Notes under the pieces: generated by a model
What the model was told of the DNA's origin: nothing
The model's database searches: none
What the model saw: only the letters and a program-made list of their open reading frames with translations
Assembly: GCF_017355405.1 (NCBI RefSeq)
Contig: NZ_CP061179.1
Coordinates: 248,001 to 312,000 of the forward strand
Reading direction: 5' to 3'
DNA: 64,000 nucleotides
DNA from: Roseomonas haemaphysalidis
GTDB lineage: Bacteria; Pseudomonadota; Alphaproteobacteria; Acetobacterales; Acetobacteraceae
Made by a program: the position numbers and the translations under genes
Shown: piece after piece, positions 35,108-46,926 of the stretch
Layout: each line of letters opens with the position of its first letter
Position numbering within the stretch: the first letter of the stretch is position 1

Positions 35108-36853
35108 TCAATGATTGTCCCGCGCCACGGGCGCGCCGCTGCCGCCCACCAGGAAGTCGAGGTCCACGCCCTTGTCCGCCTGCAGCACGTGGTCGACATA
35201 CATGCGGGTGTAGCCGCGCTCGGCCAGCGGCGTGGGCGGCTTCACCCAGGCGGCCCGGCGGGCGGCCAGCGTGGCGTCGTCCACATGCAGGTGCAGCGAG
35301 CGGGCGGCGACATCCAAGGTGATGGTGTCGCCGTTCTCGACCAGCGCCAGGTTGCCGCCGGCCATCGCCTCCGGCGCCACATGCAGCACCACGGTGCCGT
35401 AGGCGGTGCCGGACATGCGGGCGTCCGAGATGCGGATCATGTCCCGCACGCCTTCCCGCAGCAGCTTGGGCGGCAATGGCATGTTGCCCACCTCCGCCAT
35501 GCCGGGATAGCCCTTCGGCCCGCAGTACTTCAGCACCATGATGCTGGTGGCATCGATCTCCAGCGCCTCGTCGTTGATGCGGGCGTGCAGATCTTCGATG
35601 CTTTCGAAGACCACGGCCCGGCCGGTGTGCTGCAGCAGGTGCGGCGAGGCGGCGGAGGGCTTGATCACCGCGCCGTCCGGGCACAGGTTGCCGCGCAGGA
35701 TGGCCATGCCGGCCTGCGGCTTGAACGGCGCGTCGTAGGTATGGATGACGTCGCGGTTCCAGCACTCGGCATCGGCCACGTTCTCGGCCAGGGTGCGGCC
35801 ATTGGCGGTGCGGGCATCGCCGTGCAGCAGGCCGCGCTCCAGCAGCTCGCGCAGCACCACGGGCAGGCCGCCGGCATAGAAGAAGTCCTCCATCAGGTGC
35901 TCGCCGGAGGGCTTCAGGTTGACCAGGCAGTTCACCTCGCTGGCCAGCCGGTCGAAATCGTCCAGCGTCAGCGGCACGCCGAGCCGCCCGGCGATGGCCA
36001 GCAGGTGCACCACCGCGTTGGTGGAGCCGCCGATCGCGGCCAGGGTGCGGATGGCGTTCTCGAAGGCCTGCCGCGTCATGATGGAGGACAGGCGCTGGTC
36101 TTCCCGCACCATGGCCACGATGCGCCGCCCAGCCAGCCGCGCCAGCTCGTTGCGCCGCGCGTCCACCGCCGGGATGGCGGCGTTGTGCGGCAGGCCGACA
36201 CCGATCGCCTCCACCACCGAGGCCATGGTGGAGGCCGTCCCCATGGTCATGCAGGAGCCGGCGGAGCGCGACATCGCGCCCTCCGCCTCGTGGAAATCAC
36301 GCAGACTGATCTCGCCGGCGCGCAGCTGCTCGCTCATGGAGATGGTGTTGGTGCCGGAGCCGATCTTCTGCCCCCGGTAATGCCCGTTCAGCATCGGCCC
36401 GCCGGAAACGCCGATGGTCGGCAGGTCCACGCTGGCCGCGCCCATCAGCAGCGCCGGCGTGGTCTTGTCGCAGCCCATCAGCAGCACCACGCCGTCCAGC
36501 GGGTTGGCGCGCAGCGCTTCCTCCACGTCCATCGACGCCAGGTTGCGGTACAGCATGGCGCTGGGGCGCATCTGCGTTTCGCCCAGGCTGAGCACCGGGA
36601 ATTCCAGCGGGTAGCCGCCGGCTTCCAGGATGCCGTAGCGGACATGCTCGGCGATGGTACGGAAGTGCCCGTTGCAGGGCGTCAGCTCCGACCAGGTGTT
36701 GCAGATGCCGATGACCGGGCGGCCATCGAACTGGTCGTTCGGCAGCCCGCGGTTGCGCAGCCAGGAGCGGTAGTAGAACCCCATCTTGTCCTGCCGCGCG
36801 AACCAGGCGCGCGAGCGCAGCGTGCCCTTCTGGTCGGGGGTCTCGTCGGTCAC
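35108..36853 (-). CDS. IlvD/Edd-family dehydratase
   Basis: 581 residues, the usual length for dihydroxy-acid, sugar-acid or 6-phosphogluconate dehydratases, which use a [2Fe-2S] or [4Fe-4S] cluster and Mg2+ to dehydrate a hydroxyacid. Cluster cysteines appear in GICNTWSELTPCNG, LMGCDKTTPALLMG and SAGSCMTMGTAST; PGMAEVGNMPLPPKLL and ISDARMSGTAYGTVVLHVAP are C-terminal signatures. The start is GTG overlapping the TctA stop (GTGA). Within this operon (PdxA-like dehydrogenase, TctCBA, SAF oxidoreductase) the likely substrate is a sugar acid such as an aldonate rather than a valine intermediate. Confidence 0.9.
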   Translation of the reverse strand: MTDETPDQKGTLRSRAWFARQDKMGFYYRSWLRNRGLPNDQFDGRPVIGICNTWSELTPCNGHFRTIAEHVRYGILEAGGYPLEFPVLSLGETQMRPSAMLYRNLASMDVEEALRANPLDGVVLLMGCDKTTPALLMGAASVDLPTIGVSGGPMLNGHYRGQKIGSGTNTISMSEQLRAGEISLRDFHEAEGAMSRSAGSCMTMGTASTMASVVEAIGVGLPHNAAIPAVDARRNELARLAGRRIVAMVREDQRLSSIMTRQAFENAIRTLAAIGGSTNAVVHLLAIAGRLGVPLTLDDFDRLASEVNCLVNLKPSGEHLMEDFFYAGGLPVVLRELLERGLLHGDARTANGRTLAENVADAECWNRDVIHTYDAPFKPQAGMAILRGNLCPDGAVIKPSAASPHLLQHTGRAVVFESIEDLHARINDEALEIDATSIMVLKYCGPKGYPGMAEVGNMPLPPKLLREGVRDMIRISDARMSGTAYGTVVLHVAPEAMAGGNLALVENGDTITLDVAARSLHLHVDDATLAARRAAWVKPPTPLAERGYTRMYVDHVLQADKGVDLDFLVGGSGAPVARDNH

Positions 36854-38367
36854 GGCTTGGATCCTTCGTGGGCAGGCGTGCCGCGGCGCGCCAGCATCAG
36901 GCTGACGAGCGGCCACAGCAGGATGGCGATCGCCAGCGTGGACAGCGTGCCGACCAGCGGGTTGGACCACAGCACGCCGAGCGAGCCGTTGGACAGCAGC
37001 ATGGACTGGCGGAAGGCGTCCTCCGCCTTGTCGCCGATCACCATGGCGAGCACCAGCGGCGCCAACGGGTAGTCCAGCTTCTTCATGACATAGCCCATGG
37101 CACCGAAGATCAGCGCCAGCCACAGGTCGAACCCCGCGCCGGCCACCGTATAGGCGCCGACCAGGCAGACCGTGACGATGACCGGCCCGATGATGGAAAA
37201 CGACACCGACAGCATGGCCGCGAACAGCGGCACCGTGGCCAGCGCCAGCACCACGCCGATGACGTTGCCGAGATACATCGACGCGATCATGCCCCAGACG
37301 AAGTCGCGCTGCTCGATAAACAGCATCGGCCCCGGATTCAGCCCCCAGATCATCAGCCCCCCGAGCATCACGGCCGAGGTGGCCGAGCCCGGTATGCCGA
37401 GCGAGAGCATCGGCAGCATGGCGGCGGTGCCGGCGGAATGGTCGGCGGTCTCGGGCGCGATCACGCCCTCCGGCTCGCCCTTGCCGAAGTTGGCGCGGTT
37501 GCGCGACACGCGCCGCGCGATGCCATAGGACATGAAGGAGGCCGCCGTCGGCCCGCCGGGCGTAATGCCCATCCAGACGCCCACCGCGCTGCCGCGCAGC
37601 ATCGCCAGCCAGTAGCGCGGCATCTTGCCGATCGTGCGCAGGATCTCACGCGGGTCCAGCTTGCTCTGGGCACCCTTGAACTCGGGCCCTTCCTCGATGG
37701 TCAGCAGCAGCTCACCCAGGCCGAACAGCCCGATGACGACGACGAGGAAGGAGATGCCGCGGATCAGGTCCGGGATGTCGAAGGTCAGGCGCAGCGCGCC
37801 GGACACCGTGTCCATCCCCATCATGCCGAAGCCGAAGCCGAGGCCGAGCGAGACGATGGTCTTGAGCGGCGAGCCGCCGCCGAAGGCGATGAAAGAGGCG
37901 AAGGCCAGGAAATAGACCGCGAAGTATTCCGGCGGCCCGAAGCGCAGCGCGAAGGAGGCGACGGCGCTGGCCAGCAGCGTGATGACAATGATGCCCACGA
38001 GGGCGCCAAAACCGGCGGACAGGAAGGCATAGGTCAGCGCCTCGGTCGCCCGCCCCTGGCGCGCCAGCGGGTAGCCGTCAAAGGTGGTGGCGACGGAAGA
38101 CGGCTCGCCCGGGATGTTGAACAGGATGGACGTGGTCGAGCCGCCGAACAGCGCGCCCCAGTAGAGGCTGGTCAGCAGGATGATGGCCGAGACCGGGTCC
38201 ATCGAGAAAGTCAGCGGCAAGAGCAGCGTGACGCCGTTGGGCGCCCCCAGCCCCGGCAGCACGCCGACCAGGATGCCCAGCAGCACGCCGGCGACCATCA
38301 GCAGGATGTGGTGGAAGGTGAGCGCGACCGAGAAGCCGTGCATCAGGGAGTCGATGTTGGCGAGCAT
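36850..38367 (-). CDS. tctA: tripartite tricarboxylate transporter, large membrane subunit TctA
   Basis: 505 residues, about 10-12 transmembrane helices. The family signatures are GVLPGLGAPNGVTLLLPLTF near residues 40-60 and STTSILFNIPGEPSSVATTF and LSLGIPGSATSAVMLGGLMI (the second conserved region). TctA is the transport subunit of the TTT system, with the TctB small subunit and a periplasmic TctC/Bug receptor, driving proton- or sodium-coupled uptake of carboxylates. Its start shares one base with the tctB stop (TGATG) and its stop overlaps the dehydratase start. Confidence 0.94.
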   Translation of the reverse strand: MLANIDSLMHGFSVALTFHHILLMVAGVLLGILVGVLPGLGAPNGVTLLLPLTFSMDPVSAIILLTSLYWGALFGGSTTSILFNIPGEPSSVATTFDGYPLARQGRATEALTYAFLSAGFGALVGIIVITLLASAVASFALRFGPPEYFAVYFLAFASFIAFGGGSPLKTIVSLGLGFGFGMMGMDTVSGALRLTFDIPDLIRGISFLVVVIGLFGLGELLLTIEEGPEFKGAQSKLDPREILRTIGKMPRYWLAMLRGSAVGVWMGITPGGPTAASFMSYGIARRVSRNRANFGKGEPEGVIAPETADHSAGTAAMLPMLSLGIPGSATSAVMLGGLMIWGLNPGPMLFIEQRDFVWGMIASMYLGNVIGVVLALATVPLFAAMLSVSFSIIGPVIVTVCLVGAYTVAGAGFDLWLALIFGAMGYVMKKLDYPLAPLVLAMVIGDKAEDAFRQSMLLSNGSLGVLWSNPLVGTLSTLAIAILLWPLVSLMLARRGTPAHEGSKP

Positions 38368-38849
38368 CAGCCGAGCCCCAACATGACTTCAAGCGGACCC
38401 TTCAGCAGCGGCACCAGGAACCACTTCTCGAACACCAGGAAGGTGGCGACCGTGACGCCGAGCGCGACGCCGAGCGCGACATGCCACGGCCGCCGCCCCT
38501 GAAAGCGGATGACGCCCAGCAGGTAGAGCGCCATGCCGACGTAAAGCCCGAGCCATTGGGAAACGGCGACCAGCGCCACCACGGGCAGCGCGAAGCCCAG
38601 CACGCGGCGGGCGCCTGGGCCATCGGCCACCGGCACCTGCCGCAGTGCCGCCCGCCCCCGCCAGGCCTGCATGGCCACGAGCAGCGAGGCGACCATCAGG
38701 ATCAGCCCGACACGGAAAGGGAAGTAGCCGGCCTGCGGCCCGTCCTCCGCCCAGCCCACCGTCAGGTCCAGCGAGCCGTAAAGGCCGATGGCACCGATCA
38801 CGAACACGATGGCGGCGAAGATCAGCTCCAGCTGGTGCCGGTTCAGCAT
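38367..38849 (-). CDS. tctB: tripartite tricarboxylate transporter small membrane subunit TctB
   Basis: 160 residues with four transmembrane helices (LIFAAIVFVIGAIGLYGSLD; LILMVASLLVAMQAW; VLGFALPVVALVAVSQWLGL; HVALGVALGVTVATFLVFEKW). It pairs with TctA. The ATG has few Shine-Dalgarno bases but is the natural family start MLNRHQLELIFAAIV. It lies 25 bp downstream of the TctC gene. Confidence 0.92.
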   Translation of the reverse strand: MLNRHQLELIFAAIVFVIGAIGLYGSLDLTVGWAEDGPQAGYFPFRVGLILMVASLLVAMQAWRGRAALRQVPVADGPGARRVLGFALPVVALVAVSQWLGLYVGMALYLLGVIRFQGRRPWHVALGVALGVTVATFLVFEKWFLVPLLKGPLEVMLGLG

Positions 38850-38874
38850 CGCGGCTTTCCCCTCCCCGTCGCGG

Positions 38875-39873
38875 TCAGTTCACCAGCCAGCCTTCGGCGG
38901 CATAGACCTCGCGCGCCGCCGCCGTTTCCTTCTGCATCAGGGCGCGCAGCGCGTCGGGCGCCATGAAGCTGCTGCTCTGGCTTGTGCGGGTAACGTAGTC
39001 CTGCCACTCGGGTGTTTCCGAGACCTTGCGCATCACCTCGGTCCAGTAGGCCTGCGCGGCGGCGGGAACGCCAGGCGGCAGGAAGGTGCTGCGCGGCATG
39101 CGGAACTCCTCGATCGCGAGCCCCTGGCTGACACAGGTCGGCACATCGGACCACGCCTGCGTTTCCGTGACCTTGGCGCCCGCCGGCAGTGGCTGCGAGC
39201 GGAACACGCACAGCGGACGCACCTGGCTGCCGCGCCAGCCGCCGATGCTTTCAGACGGGTTGTTGGTGTTGCCGTCGATATGCCCGCCCGCGAGCTGCAC
39301 GCCGGCCTCCCCGCCGCCACGGAACGGCACGTAGGTGAAGCGCACGCCCGCCGCGCGCTGGATCAGCGCCGTCAGAGTCTGGTCGGTGTCGCGCGTCTGG
39401 CTGCCGCCCATGCGCACGGCGCCCGGCTTTTCCCGCGCGGCGGCGACGAACTCGGCGGCGGTGCGATAAGGCGCGTCCTGCTTCACCCACAGCATGAACT
39501 CGTCAAAGGCCATGCCGGCCACGGGCGTCAGCTCCTCCGGCTTCCAGGCCACCTTGGCGACCAGCGGCAGCAGCCATTCGTTGTTGGTGGCGAAGATCAG
39601 CTTGTGCGGGTCGCCCTGCGCGCCGCGCCCGTAGACGAAGCCCTCCGCCCCCGAGCCCGCGCCCTTGTTGGTGACGACCACCGAGACAGGCAGCAGGTCG
39701 TGCTTGGCGATGGCCGCCTGCACCGTGCGCGCGAACAGGTCGGTGCCTCCGCCGGCGCCGGAGGTGACGACGAACTCGACCGGCCGCGTCGGCTGCCAGC
39801 CGCTTTGCGCCATGGCCGGTGCCGCCATGGTGACCGCCGCGCCGCACAGCGCCGCCTTCAGGAACAGCTTCAT
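38875..39873 (-). CDS. tctC: periplasmic substrate receptor TctC/Bug family
   Basis: 332 residues. A Sec signal peptide (MKLFLKAALCGAAVTMAAPA, cleavage after AMA) is followed by the Bug two-lobed fold: PVEFVVTSGAGGGTDLFART is the ligand-loop motif and PLVAKVAWKPEELTPVAGMA the usual domain crossing. Bug receptors bind carboxylates by a D- or Q-type pocket. The gene precedes tctB and tctA in the same operon, so it is probably their cognate receptor. Confidence 0.93.
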   Translation of the reverse strand: MKLFLKAALCGAAVTMAAPAMAQSGWQPTRPVEFVVTSGAGGGTDLFARTVQAAIAKHDLLPVSVVVTNKGAGSGAEGFVYGRGAQGDPHKLIFATNNEWLLPLVAKVAWKPEELTPVAGMAFDEFMLWVKQDAPYRTAAEFVAAAREKPGAVRMGGSQTRDTDQTLTALIQRAAGVRFTYVPFRGGGEAGVQLAGGHIDGNTNNPSESIGGWRGSQVRPLCVFRSQPLPAGAKVTETQAWSDVPTCVSQGLAIEEFRMPRSTFLPPGVPAAAQAYWTEVMRKVSETPEWQDYVTRTSQSSSFMAPDALRALMQKETAAAREVYAAEGWLVN

Positions 39874-39935
39874 GGGTTTCCTCCTCCGGTTGAAGCCGCC
39901 GGCCCCTTTGCGGGGTTCTCGGCGGCGCGTCGTGG

Positions 39936-40955
39936 TCAGGTGGCGGGGGCGTGCTCCCGCTGGGCCATGCGCGCCGCCAGCAGCATGGCGTTGCGCATGG
40001 CACCGGGGTGGGCGATGCCCTGCCCCGCGATGTCGTAGGCCGTGCCGTGCGCCGCCGTGCAGATCGGGAACGGAAAGCCGCCCATCAGCGTCACGCCTGC
40101 CTCGAAGCCGATCAGTTTCATCGCGATCTGCCCCTGGTCGTGATACATCGTGAGCACGGCATCAAAGTCGCCGCGCCTGGCGCGCACGAACACCGTGTCC
40201 GCCGGGAAAGGCCCGTCGCAGCCGATCTGCTCCGCCTTGCCGGCTTCCACGGCGGGCTGGATGATGTCGATCTCCTCGCGCCCGAAGTTGCCGCTGTCGC
40301 CGGCATGCGGGTTCAGCCCCGCGACGGCGATGCGCGGCCGCGCCACGCCGGAGGCGCGGAGCGCGCTGTCTGTCAGCCGCAGGTTGTCCAGGATCGACTG
40401 CCGGGTCAGCAGCCCCGCCACGTCCTTGAGCGGCACATGCGAGGTGACGCGGGCGTTCCACAGCCCTTCCAGCACGTTGAACTCCTTGGCCGTGCCGTGA
40501 AAGCCGATGGCCTCGGCCGTGAAGCCGATCTCGTCCTCGTAGCCCGGCGTCGCCAGGCGCATCGCCGCCTTGTTGAAGGGCGTGAAGCACACGGCATCCG
40601 CCCCGCCGCCGGCGGCCAGCGCCAGGGCGCGGCGGAAGTTCTCCGTCGCGAAGCCGCCGCCGGCCGGGGAGATCTCGCCCAGCGGCACCTGGTCCGGGTC
40701 GCAATGGCCAAGGTCCACCAGCAACGGCCGCCCGGGCGCCGGCTGCGCGGCGGCGCCGTCCGGCACGGTGTCGATGTCCAGTGTCACGCCTGCCACCTCG
40801 GCGCCGCGCCGCAGCACGCGGGCATCGCCGAAGACGGTGATGCGGGCCGCAGCCAGCACGGCTGGGTCGGCCAGCACGCGGGCGGTCAACTCGGGGGAAA
40901 TGCCGGCAGCATCGCCCATGGCCAGGGCCAGATGCGGCAAGGGGGTGGCGCTCAT
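39936..40955 (-). CDS. PdxA-family 4-phospho-hydroxyacid dehydrogenase
   Basis: 339 residues, the normal length of 4-hydroxythreonine-4-phosphate dehydrogenases. Metal-binding histidines lie in RVTSHVPLKDVAG, TMYHDQGQIAMKLIGF and TAAHGTAYDIAGQG. PdxA proper makes a vitamin B6 intermediate, but homologues (PdxA2, TphB-like) oxidise four-carbon sugar-acid phosphates or aromatic diols in catabolic operons. Since this copy heads an operon with a TTT transporter, a dehydratase and an oxidoreductase, a catabolic role is likely. A GGAGGAA ribosome site precedes the Met chosen. Divergent from a GntR regulator. Confidence 0.88.
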   Translation of the reverse strand: MSATPLPHLALAMGDAAGISPELTARVLADPAVLAAARITVFGDARVLRRGAEVAGVTLDIDTVPDGAAAQPAPGRPLLVDLGHCDPDQVPLGEISPAGGGFATENFRRALALAAGGGADAVCFTPFNKAAMRLATPGYEDEIGFTAEAIGFHGTAKEFNVLEGLWNARVTSHVPLKDVAGLLTRQSILDNLRLTDSALRASGVARPRIAVAGLNPHAGDSGNFGREEIDIIQPAVEAGKAEQIGCDGPFPADTVFVRARRGDFDAVLTMYHDQGQIAMKLIGFEAGVTLMGGFPFPICTAAHGTAYDIAGQGIAHPGAMRNAMLLAARMAQREHAPAT

Positions 40956-40996
40956 GCGTCCGGTTCCTCCGCGCGATGCTCGACACCGCGTCTTAT

Positions 40997-41015
40997 TCTG
41001 CATACAGTATGAAGA
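40997..41015. promoter_or_regulatory. 19-bp palindromic operator between pdxA-like and gntR genes
   Basis: TCT-g-CATAC-A-GTATG-a-AGA: arms match except for one pair, centred at 41006. The core CATACAGTATG is a perfect 11-bp inverted repeat. The layout and AT-rich centre match binding sites of FCD-type GntR regulators. It lies 42 bp from the pdxA-like start and 82 bp from the gntR start, within their shared promoter region. Confidence 0.7.
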
Positions 41016-41096
41016 GTTAGAAGCCTTGTCGCGGCGAGGTCAAGCCCTTCCGCTTCCCTTGCGGCCCCGACCCCGAGGCGCCATCACGCCCTGCCC

Positions 41097-41765
41097 ATGC
41101 CAAACCCCGCCGCCCTCGCCGATGCCCCGATCATCCGCCGCCCCTTGCAGGAGGAGGTGGCAGCCCGCCTGCGCGACCAGATCACCCAAGGCATCATCGC
41201 CCCGGGGGAACGGCTGAACGAGGTGGCGCTGTGCCTGCAGCTCGGCGTGTCCCGCACCCCGCTGCGCGAGGCGGTGCGGATGCTGGCGGGCGAGGGCCTT
41301 GTGGAGCTGGTGCCGGCGCGCGGCGCCGTGGTGCGGCGGCTGACACTGAAGGACGCGGCAGATGCGCTGAGCGTCCTGAAGGCGCTCGAAGTCCTGGCGG
41401 CGCCCATCAGCTGCCACACCGCCACGGAGGACGGCATCGCGCGGGTCGAGGCGCTGCACGCAGCCATGCTGGAGCGCTACGCCGCGCGCGACCGCCTGGC
41501 CTATTTCAAGCTCAATCAGGCGATCCACACGGCCATCATCGCGCTCAGCGGCAACGCCACGCTGTGCTGGGCGCACGAGGCCATCCAGGCGCGCATGAAG
41601 CACCTGCGCTTTATCGGCAATGCCGGGCCGGAGAAGTGGGCCGGCGCGGTGGCCGAGCACGAGCAGATGATGGCCGCGCTGCGGGCACGCGATGGCGTGG
41701 AACTCGCCCGCGTGCTGGCGCTGCACCTGGACCAGACGCTGCTGCGCGTGCGCGAAATGCTTTAG
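41097..41765 (+). CDS. GntR-family transcriptional regulator, FCD subfamily
   Basis: 222 residues. The winged helix-turn-helix covers about residues 12-80 ([40 protein letters not shown]), followed by the FCD all-helical effector domain with metal-binding histidines ([24 protein letters not shown]). These regulators respond to sugar acids or dicarboxylates and usually repress. It is divergent from the sugar-acid operon and the best candidate to bind the palindrome between them. It overlaps the convergent acetyltransferase gene by 4 bp. Confidence 0.94.
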   Translation: MPNPAALADAPIIRRPLQEEVAARLRDQITQGIIAPGERLNEVALCLQLGVSRTPLREAVRMLAGEGLVELVPARGAVVRRLTLKDAADALSVLKALEVLAAPISCHTATEDGIARVEALHAAMLERYAARDRLAYFKLNQAIHTAIIALSGNATLCWAHEAIQARMKHLRFIGNAGPEKWAGAVAEHEQMMAALRARDGVELARVLALHLDQTLLRVREML

Positions 41766-42397
41766 CCCGCCGGGTCCCAGCGGTCGCAGAAAGCCTCGAT
41801 GTCATTGGACTGGAAGTCCGGCAGGCGCTGCATGATCAACTCGAAGGGCCAGTTCCACCAGGCGATGCGCTGCAGCCGCGCCGCGATGGCGGGCGGGAAG
41901 CGCTCGCGGATCGGCCGCGCGGGCACGCCGCCGACCACCGTGAAGGGTGGCACGTCCCGGGTGACCACCGCACCAGCCGCCAGCACCGCGCCATCGCCCA
42001 CCGAAACCCCTGGCAGCACCGTGACGGCATGGCCGATCCAGACGTCATGGCCGATGCGCACGCGGTCATCCCGCCGGTCACGGAAGAAGGCCTGATCGCG
42101 CTGCGCGTCGGCGTCGTAATATTCCGGGCAATAGGTGAAGCGGTGCAGCGAGGGACGGTCGATCGGGTGGTTGGGCGCGCCGATCCGCACGCTGGCGGCG
42201 ATGGCGCAGAACCGGCCGATCTCGGCATCCGCCACGGTGCAGTTGGGGCCAAGGTAGGAATAGTCGCCGAGGGTCGCATACTCGACCGCCGTGCCGCGCA
42301 GGATCTCGCAGCACCGCCCGATCGTCGCCTCCCGCAGCGATACGTCGGGGTCGATATGGGTTTCGGCAAGCTTGGGCCGGGTTTGCGCTTCGCTCAT
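41762..42397 (-). CDS. hexapeptide-repeat acetyltransferase (DapH/PhnO-type phosphonate-associated family)
   Basis: 211 residues with a left-handed beta-helix: repeated hexapeptides such as [20 protein letters not shown] and [20 protein letters not shown] with [20 protein letters not shown]. The active-site histidine is in GAPNHPIDR, and a C-terminal segment has [15 protein letters not shown]. Close relatives occur in phosphonate operons or act on xenobiotics (CatB-like acyltransferases). No phosphonate gene is nearby, so the acceptor is unknown. It transcribes toward the gntR gene. Confidence 0.85.
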   Translation of the reverse strand: MSEAQTRPKLAETHIDPDVSLREATIGRCCEILRGTAVEYATLGDYSYLGPNCTVADAEIGRFCAIAASVRIGAPNHPIDRPSLHRFTYCPEYYDADAQRDQAFFRDRRDDRVRIGHDVWIGHAVTVLPGVSVGDGAVLAAGAVVTRDVPPFTVVGGVPARPIRERFPPAIAARLQRIAWWNWPFELIMQRLPDFQSNDIEAFCDRWDPAG

Positions 42398-42492
42398 GGA
42401 CGGTGCCGCTCCGATGCTCCGGGCTGGCTACGTCCGCGCTGGCATGCGGCATAGGGGCGCCGGCGCATTGTCAGAAAAGCTTCAACAAGACA

Positions 42493-42520
42493 GCGGCGGC
42501 ACCCGCCGGGGTGCCGCCGC
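42493..42520 (-). terminator. intrinsic terminator-like hairpin downstream of katG
   Basis: GCGGCGGCACCC (42493-42504) pairs perfectly over 12 bp with GGGTGCCGCCGC (42509-42520) around the loop GCCG. It lies just past the katG stop on the minus strand, followed by a T-rich stretch (TGTCTTGTT). The thermodynamics are those of a strong rho-independent-like terminator, although the T-tract is imperfect. Confidence 0.65.
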
Positions 42521-42534
42521 CGGTTTTGTGCGCC

Positions 42535-45038
<2,504 letters not shown>

Positions 45039-45848
45039 GTGTTCCTGCCATCCCCCGGCCGCGTGGCTTTCGGCGCCATGGTGGCCGCCGCCTTCACGCT
45101 GATCCTCGCGCCCGTGCTGATGGTGGTGGTCATCAGCGTGTTCCGGCAGGAGATCGTGTCCTTCCCGCCCTCGGGCTTCACGCTGGACTGGTACGTCAAC
45201 GCCTGGGCGCGGCAGGAATTCGCCCGCGGCTTTGTCACCAGCGCGCAGGTGGCGCTGGCCGCCACGCTGATCGGCGTGCCGCTGGGCACCGCCGCCGCCT
45301 ATGCGCTGGTGCGCGGCCGGCCACGTGGCGCCGGCGCGCTGAACACGCTGCTGCTGGGGCCGCTGGCGGTGCCCGGCGTGGTGGCGGGCACGGCGCTCTA
45401 CATGTTCTACCTGCGCGCGGAGTTCTGGCTGGACCGCGACATCACCGGCACGGTGGAGGGGCTGGTCGCCGCCCACGTGCTGTTGACCATCCCCTGGACG
45501 GTGCGGCTGGTGTCCGCCAGCCTGCAGGGCATGGACCAGGCGGCCGAGGAAGCCGCCGCCAACCTCGGCGCCCGCCCCCTCACGGTGTTCCGCCGCGTCA
45601 CGCTGCCGGCCATGCGCCCGGGCATCATCGCCGCCTGCCTGTTCTCCTTCATCCAGAGCTTCGAAAACCTGGAACTGAGCCTGCTGCTGGTCGGCCCTGG
45701 CCGCACCACCCTGCCGGTGGCCATGCTGAACTACCTGGAGTTCCGCGTGGACCCGACGCTGGCCGCCGTGGCCACCGTGCAGATCCTCATCGTCGCCGTG
45801 CTGATGCTGGTGACCGACCGCTTCGTCTCGATCGCCAGGACCGTCTGA
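45039..45848 (+). CDS. ABC transporter permease, PotC-like
   Basis: 269 residues of the spermidine/putrescine importer permease type. Six membrane helices are expected; FTLILAPVLMVVVISVFRQE and GLVAAHVLLTIPWTVRLVSA are clear, and the EAA motif facing the ATPase is EEAAANLGARPLTVFRRVTL. The start is GTG with AGGGAG seven bases upstream. It is the first gene of a six-gene operon with the ATPase, periplasmic receptor, second permease, amidohydrolase and G3E GTPase. Confidence 0.92.
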   Translation: MFLPSPGRVAFGAMVAAAFTLILAPVLMVVVISVFRQEIVSFPPSGFTLDWYVNAWARQEFARGFVTSAQVALAATLIGVPLGTAAAYALVRGRPRGAGALNTLLLGPLAVPGVVAGTALYMFYLRAEFWLDRDITGTVEGLVAAHVLLTIPWTVRLVSASLQGMDQAAEEAAANLGARPLTVFRRVTLPAMRPGIIAACLFSFIQSFENLELSLLLVGPGRTTLPVAMLNYLEFRVDPTLAAVATVQILIVAVLMLVTDRFVSIARTV

Positions 45849-45867
45849 TGCCGGGAGCCACCGCCTG

Positions 45868-46926
45868 ATGGGCAGCCTTCTCCTCGATGCGCTGAGCAAG
45901 CGCTACGGCGGCTCGACCGCCGTGGAGCGCGTCGACCTCGATGTCCGGCAGGGCGAGATGGTGGCGCTGCTCGGCCCTTCCGGCTGCGGCAAGACCACCA
46001 CGCTGCGCATGGTGGCCGGCTTCGTGCCGCCCAGCGGCGGGCGCGTGGTGATCGGCGGCAAGGACGTGACCCGCACGCCCCCGCATGCGCGCGACACGGG
46101 CATGGTGTTCCAGTCCTACGCGCTGTTCCCGCACATGACGGTGGGCCAGAACGTGGCCTTCGGGCTGGAGATGCGCCGCGTCAGCCGCGCCGAGCGCGAC
46201 GAGCGCGCGCGCGAGGCGCTCCGCATGGTGCGGCTGGAAGGGCTGGAGGACCGGCTGCCCCGCCAGCTTTCCGGCGGCCAGCAGCAGCGCGTGGCCTTGG
46301 CCCGCGCCCTGGTGGTGAACCCCGCCGTGTTCCTGCTGGACGAGCCGCTGTCCAACCTTGACGCCAAGCTGCGCGGCGAGGTGCGGATGGAAATTCGCGC
46401 GCTGCAACAGCGGCTTGGCCTGACCACCCTGATCGTGACGCATGATCAGGAGGAGGCGCTGACCATGGCCGACCGGCTGGTGGTGATGGAGCGCGGCCGG
46501 GTGCGGCAGGTCGGCACGGCCGAGGACCTGTACGAGCGCCCGGCCGACCCCTTCGTGGCCGGCTTCGTCGGCCGCTGCAACCTGCTGGACGGGCGGCTGG
46601 AAGGGCCCGGCCGGTTTCGCGCGGCTTCCGGTGCCCTGTTGCCCTGCGCGGCCGGCGCGGCGCCGGCGGGGAATGCCGTCCTCGCTCTGCGGCCCGAGCA
46701 CGTCGCCATCGCGCCCGGGGGGCCGGCGCGGCTGCGCGCCATCACCTATCTCGGCTCGCAAACGGAATACCATGCGGAGCTGGACGGCACGCCGCTGGTG
46801 GTGGTCCGCCAGACCCCCGGCGCGACCGACCCGCTGCGCCGCCTTTCCCCTGGTGACGGCGTCAGCCTGTCCTGGGATGCTGCCACCGCCCGGCTGTTGC
46901 CGGCCAACAAGGAGCCTGACGCATGA
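45868..46926 (+). CDS. ABC transporter ATPase, PotA-like
   Basis: 352 residues. Walker A GPSGCGKTT, signature LSGGQQQRVALARALV, Walker B VFLLDEPLSNLD and the histidine switch IVTHDQEEALTMAD are intact. The C-terminal ~110 residues form the TOBE/MOP-like regulatory domain typical of polyamine, iron and maltose importers. It powers substrate import with the two permeases and overlaps the following receptor gene by 4 bp (ATGA). Confidence 0.95.
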   Translation: MGSLLLDALSKRYGGSTAVERVDLDVRQGEMVALLGPSGCGKTTTLRMVAGFVPPSGGRVVIGGKDVTRTPPHARDTGMVFQSYALFPHMTVGQNVAFGLEMRRVSRAERDERAREALRMVRLEGLEDRLPRQLSGGQQQRVALARALVVNPAVFLLDEPLSNLDAKLRGEVRMEIRALQQRLGLTTLIVTHDQEEALTMADRLVVMERGRVRQVGTAEDLYERPADPFVAGFVGRCNLLDGRLEGPGRFRAASGALLPCAAGAAPAGNAVLALRPEHVAIAPGGPARLRAITYLGSQTEYHAELDGTPLVVVRQTPGATDPLRRLSPGDGVSLSWDAATARLLPANKEPDA

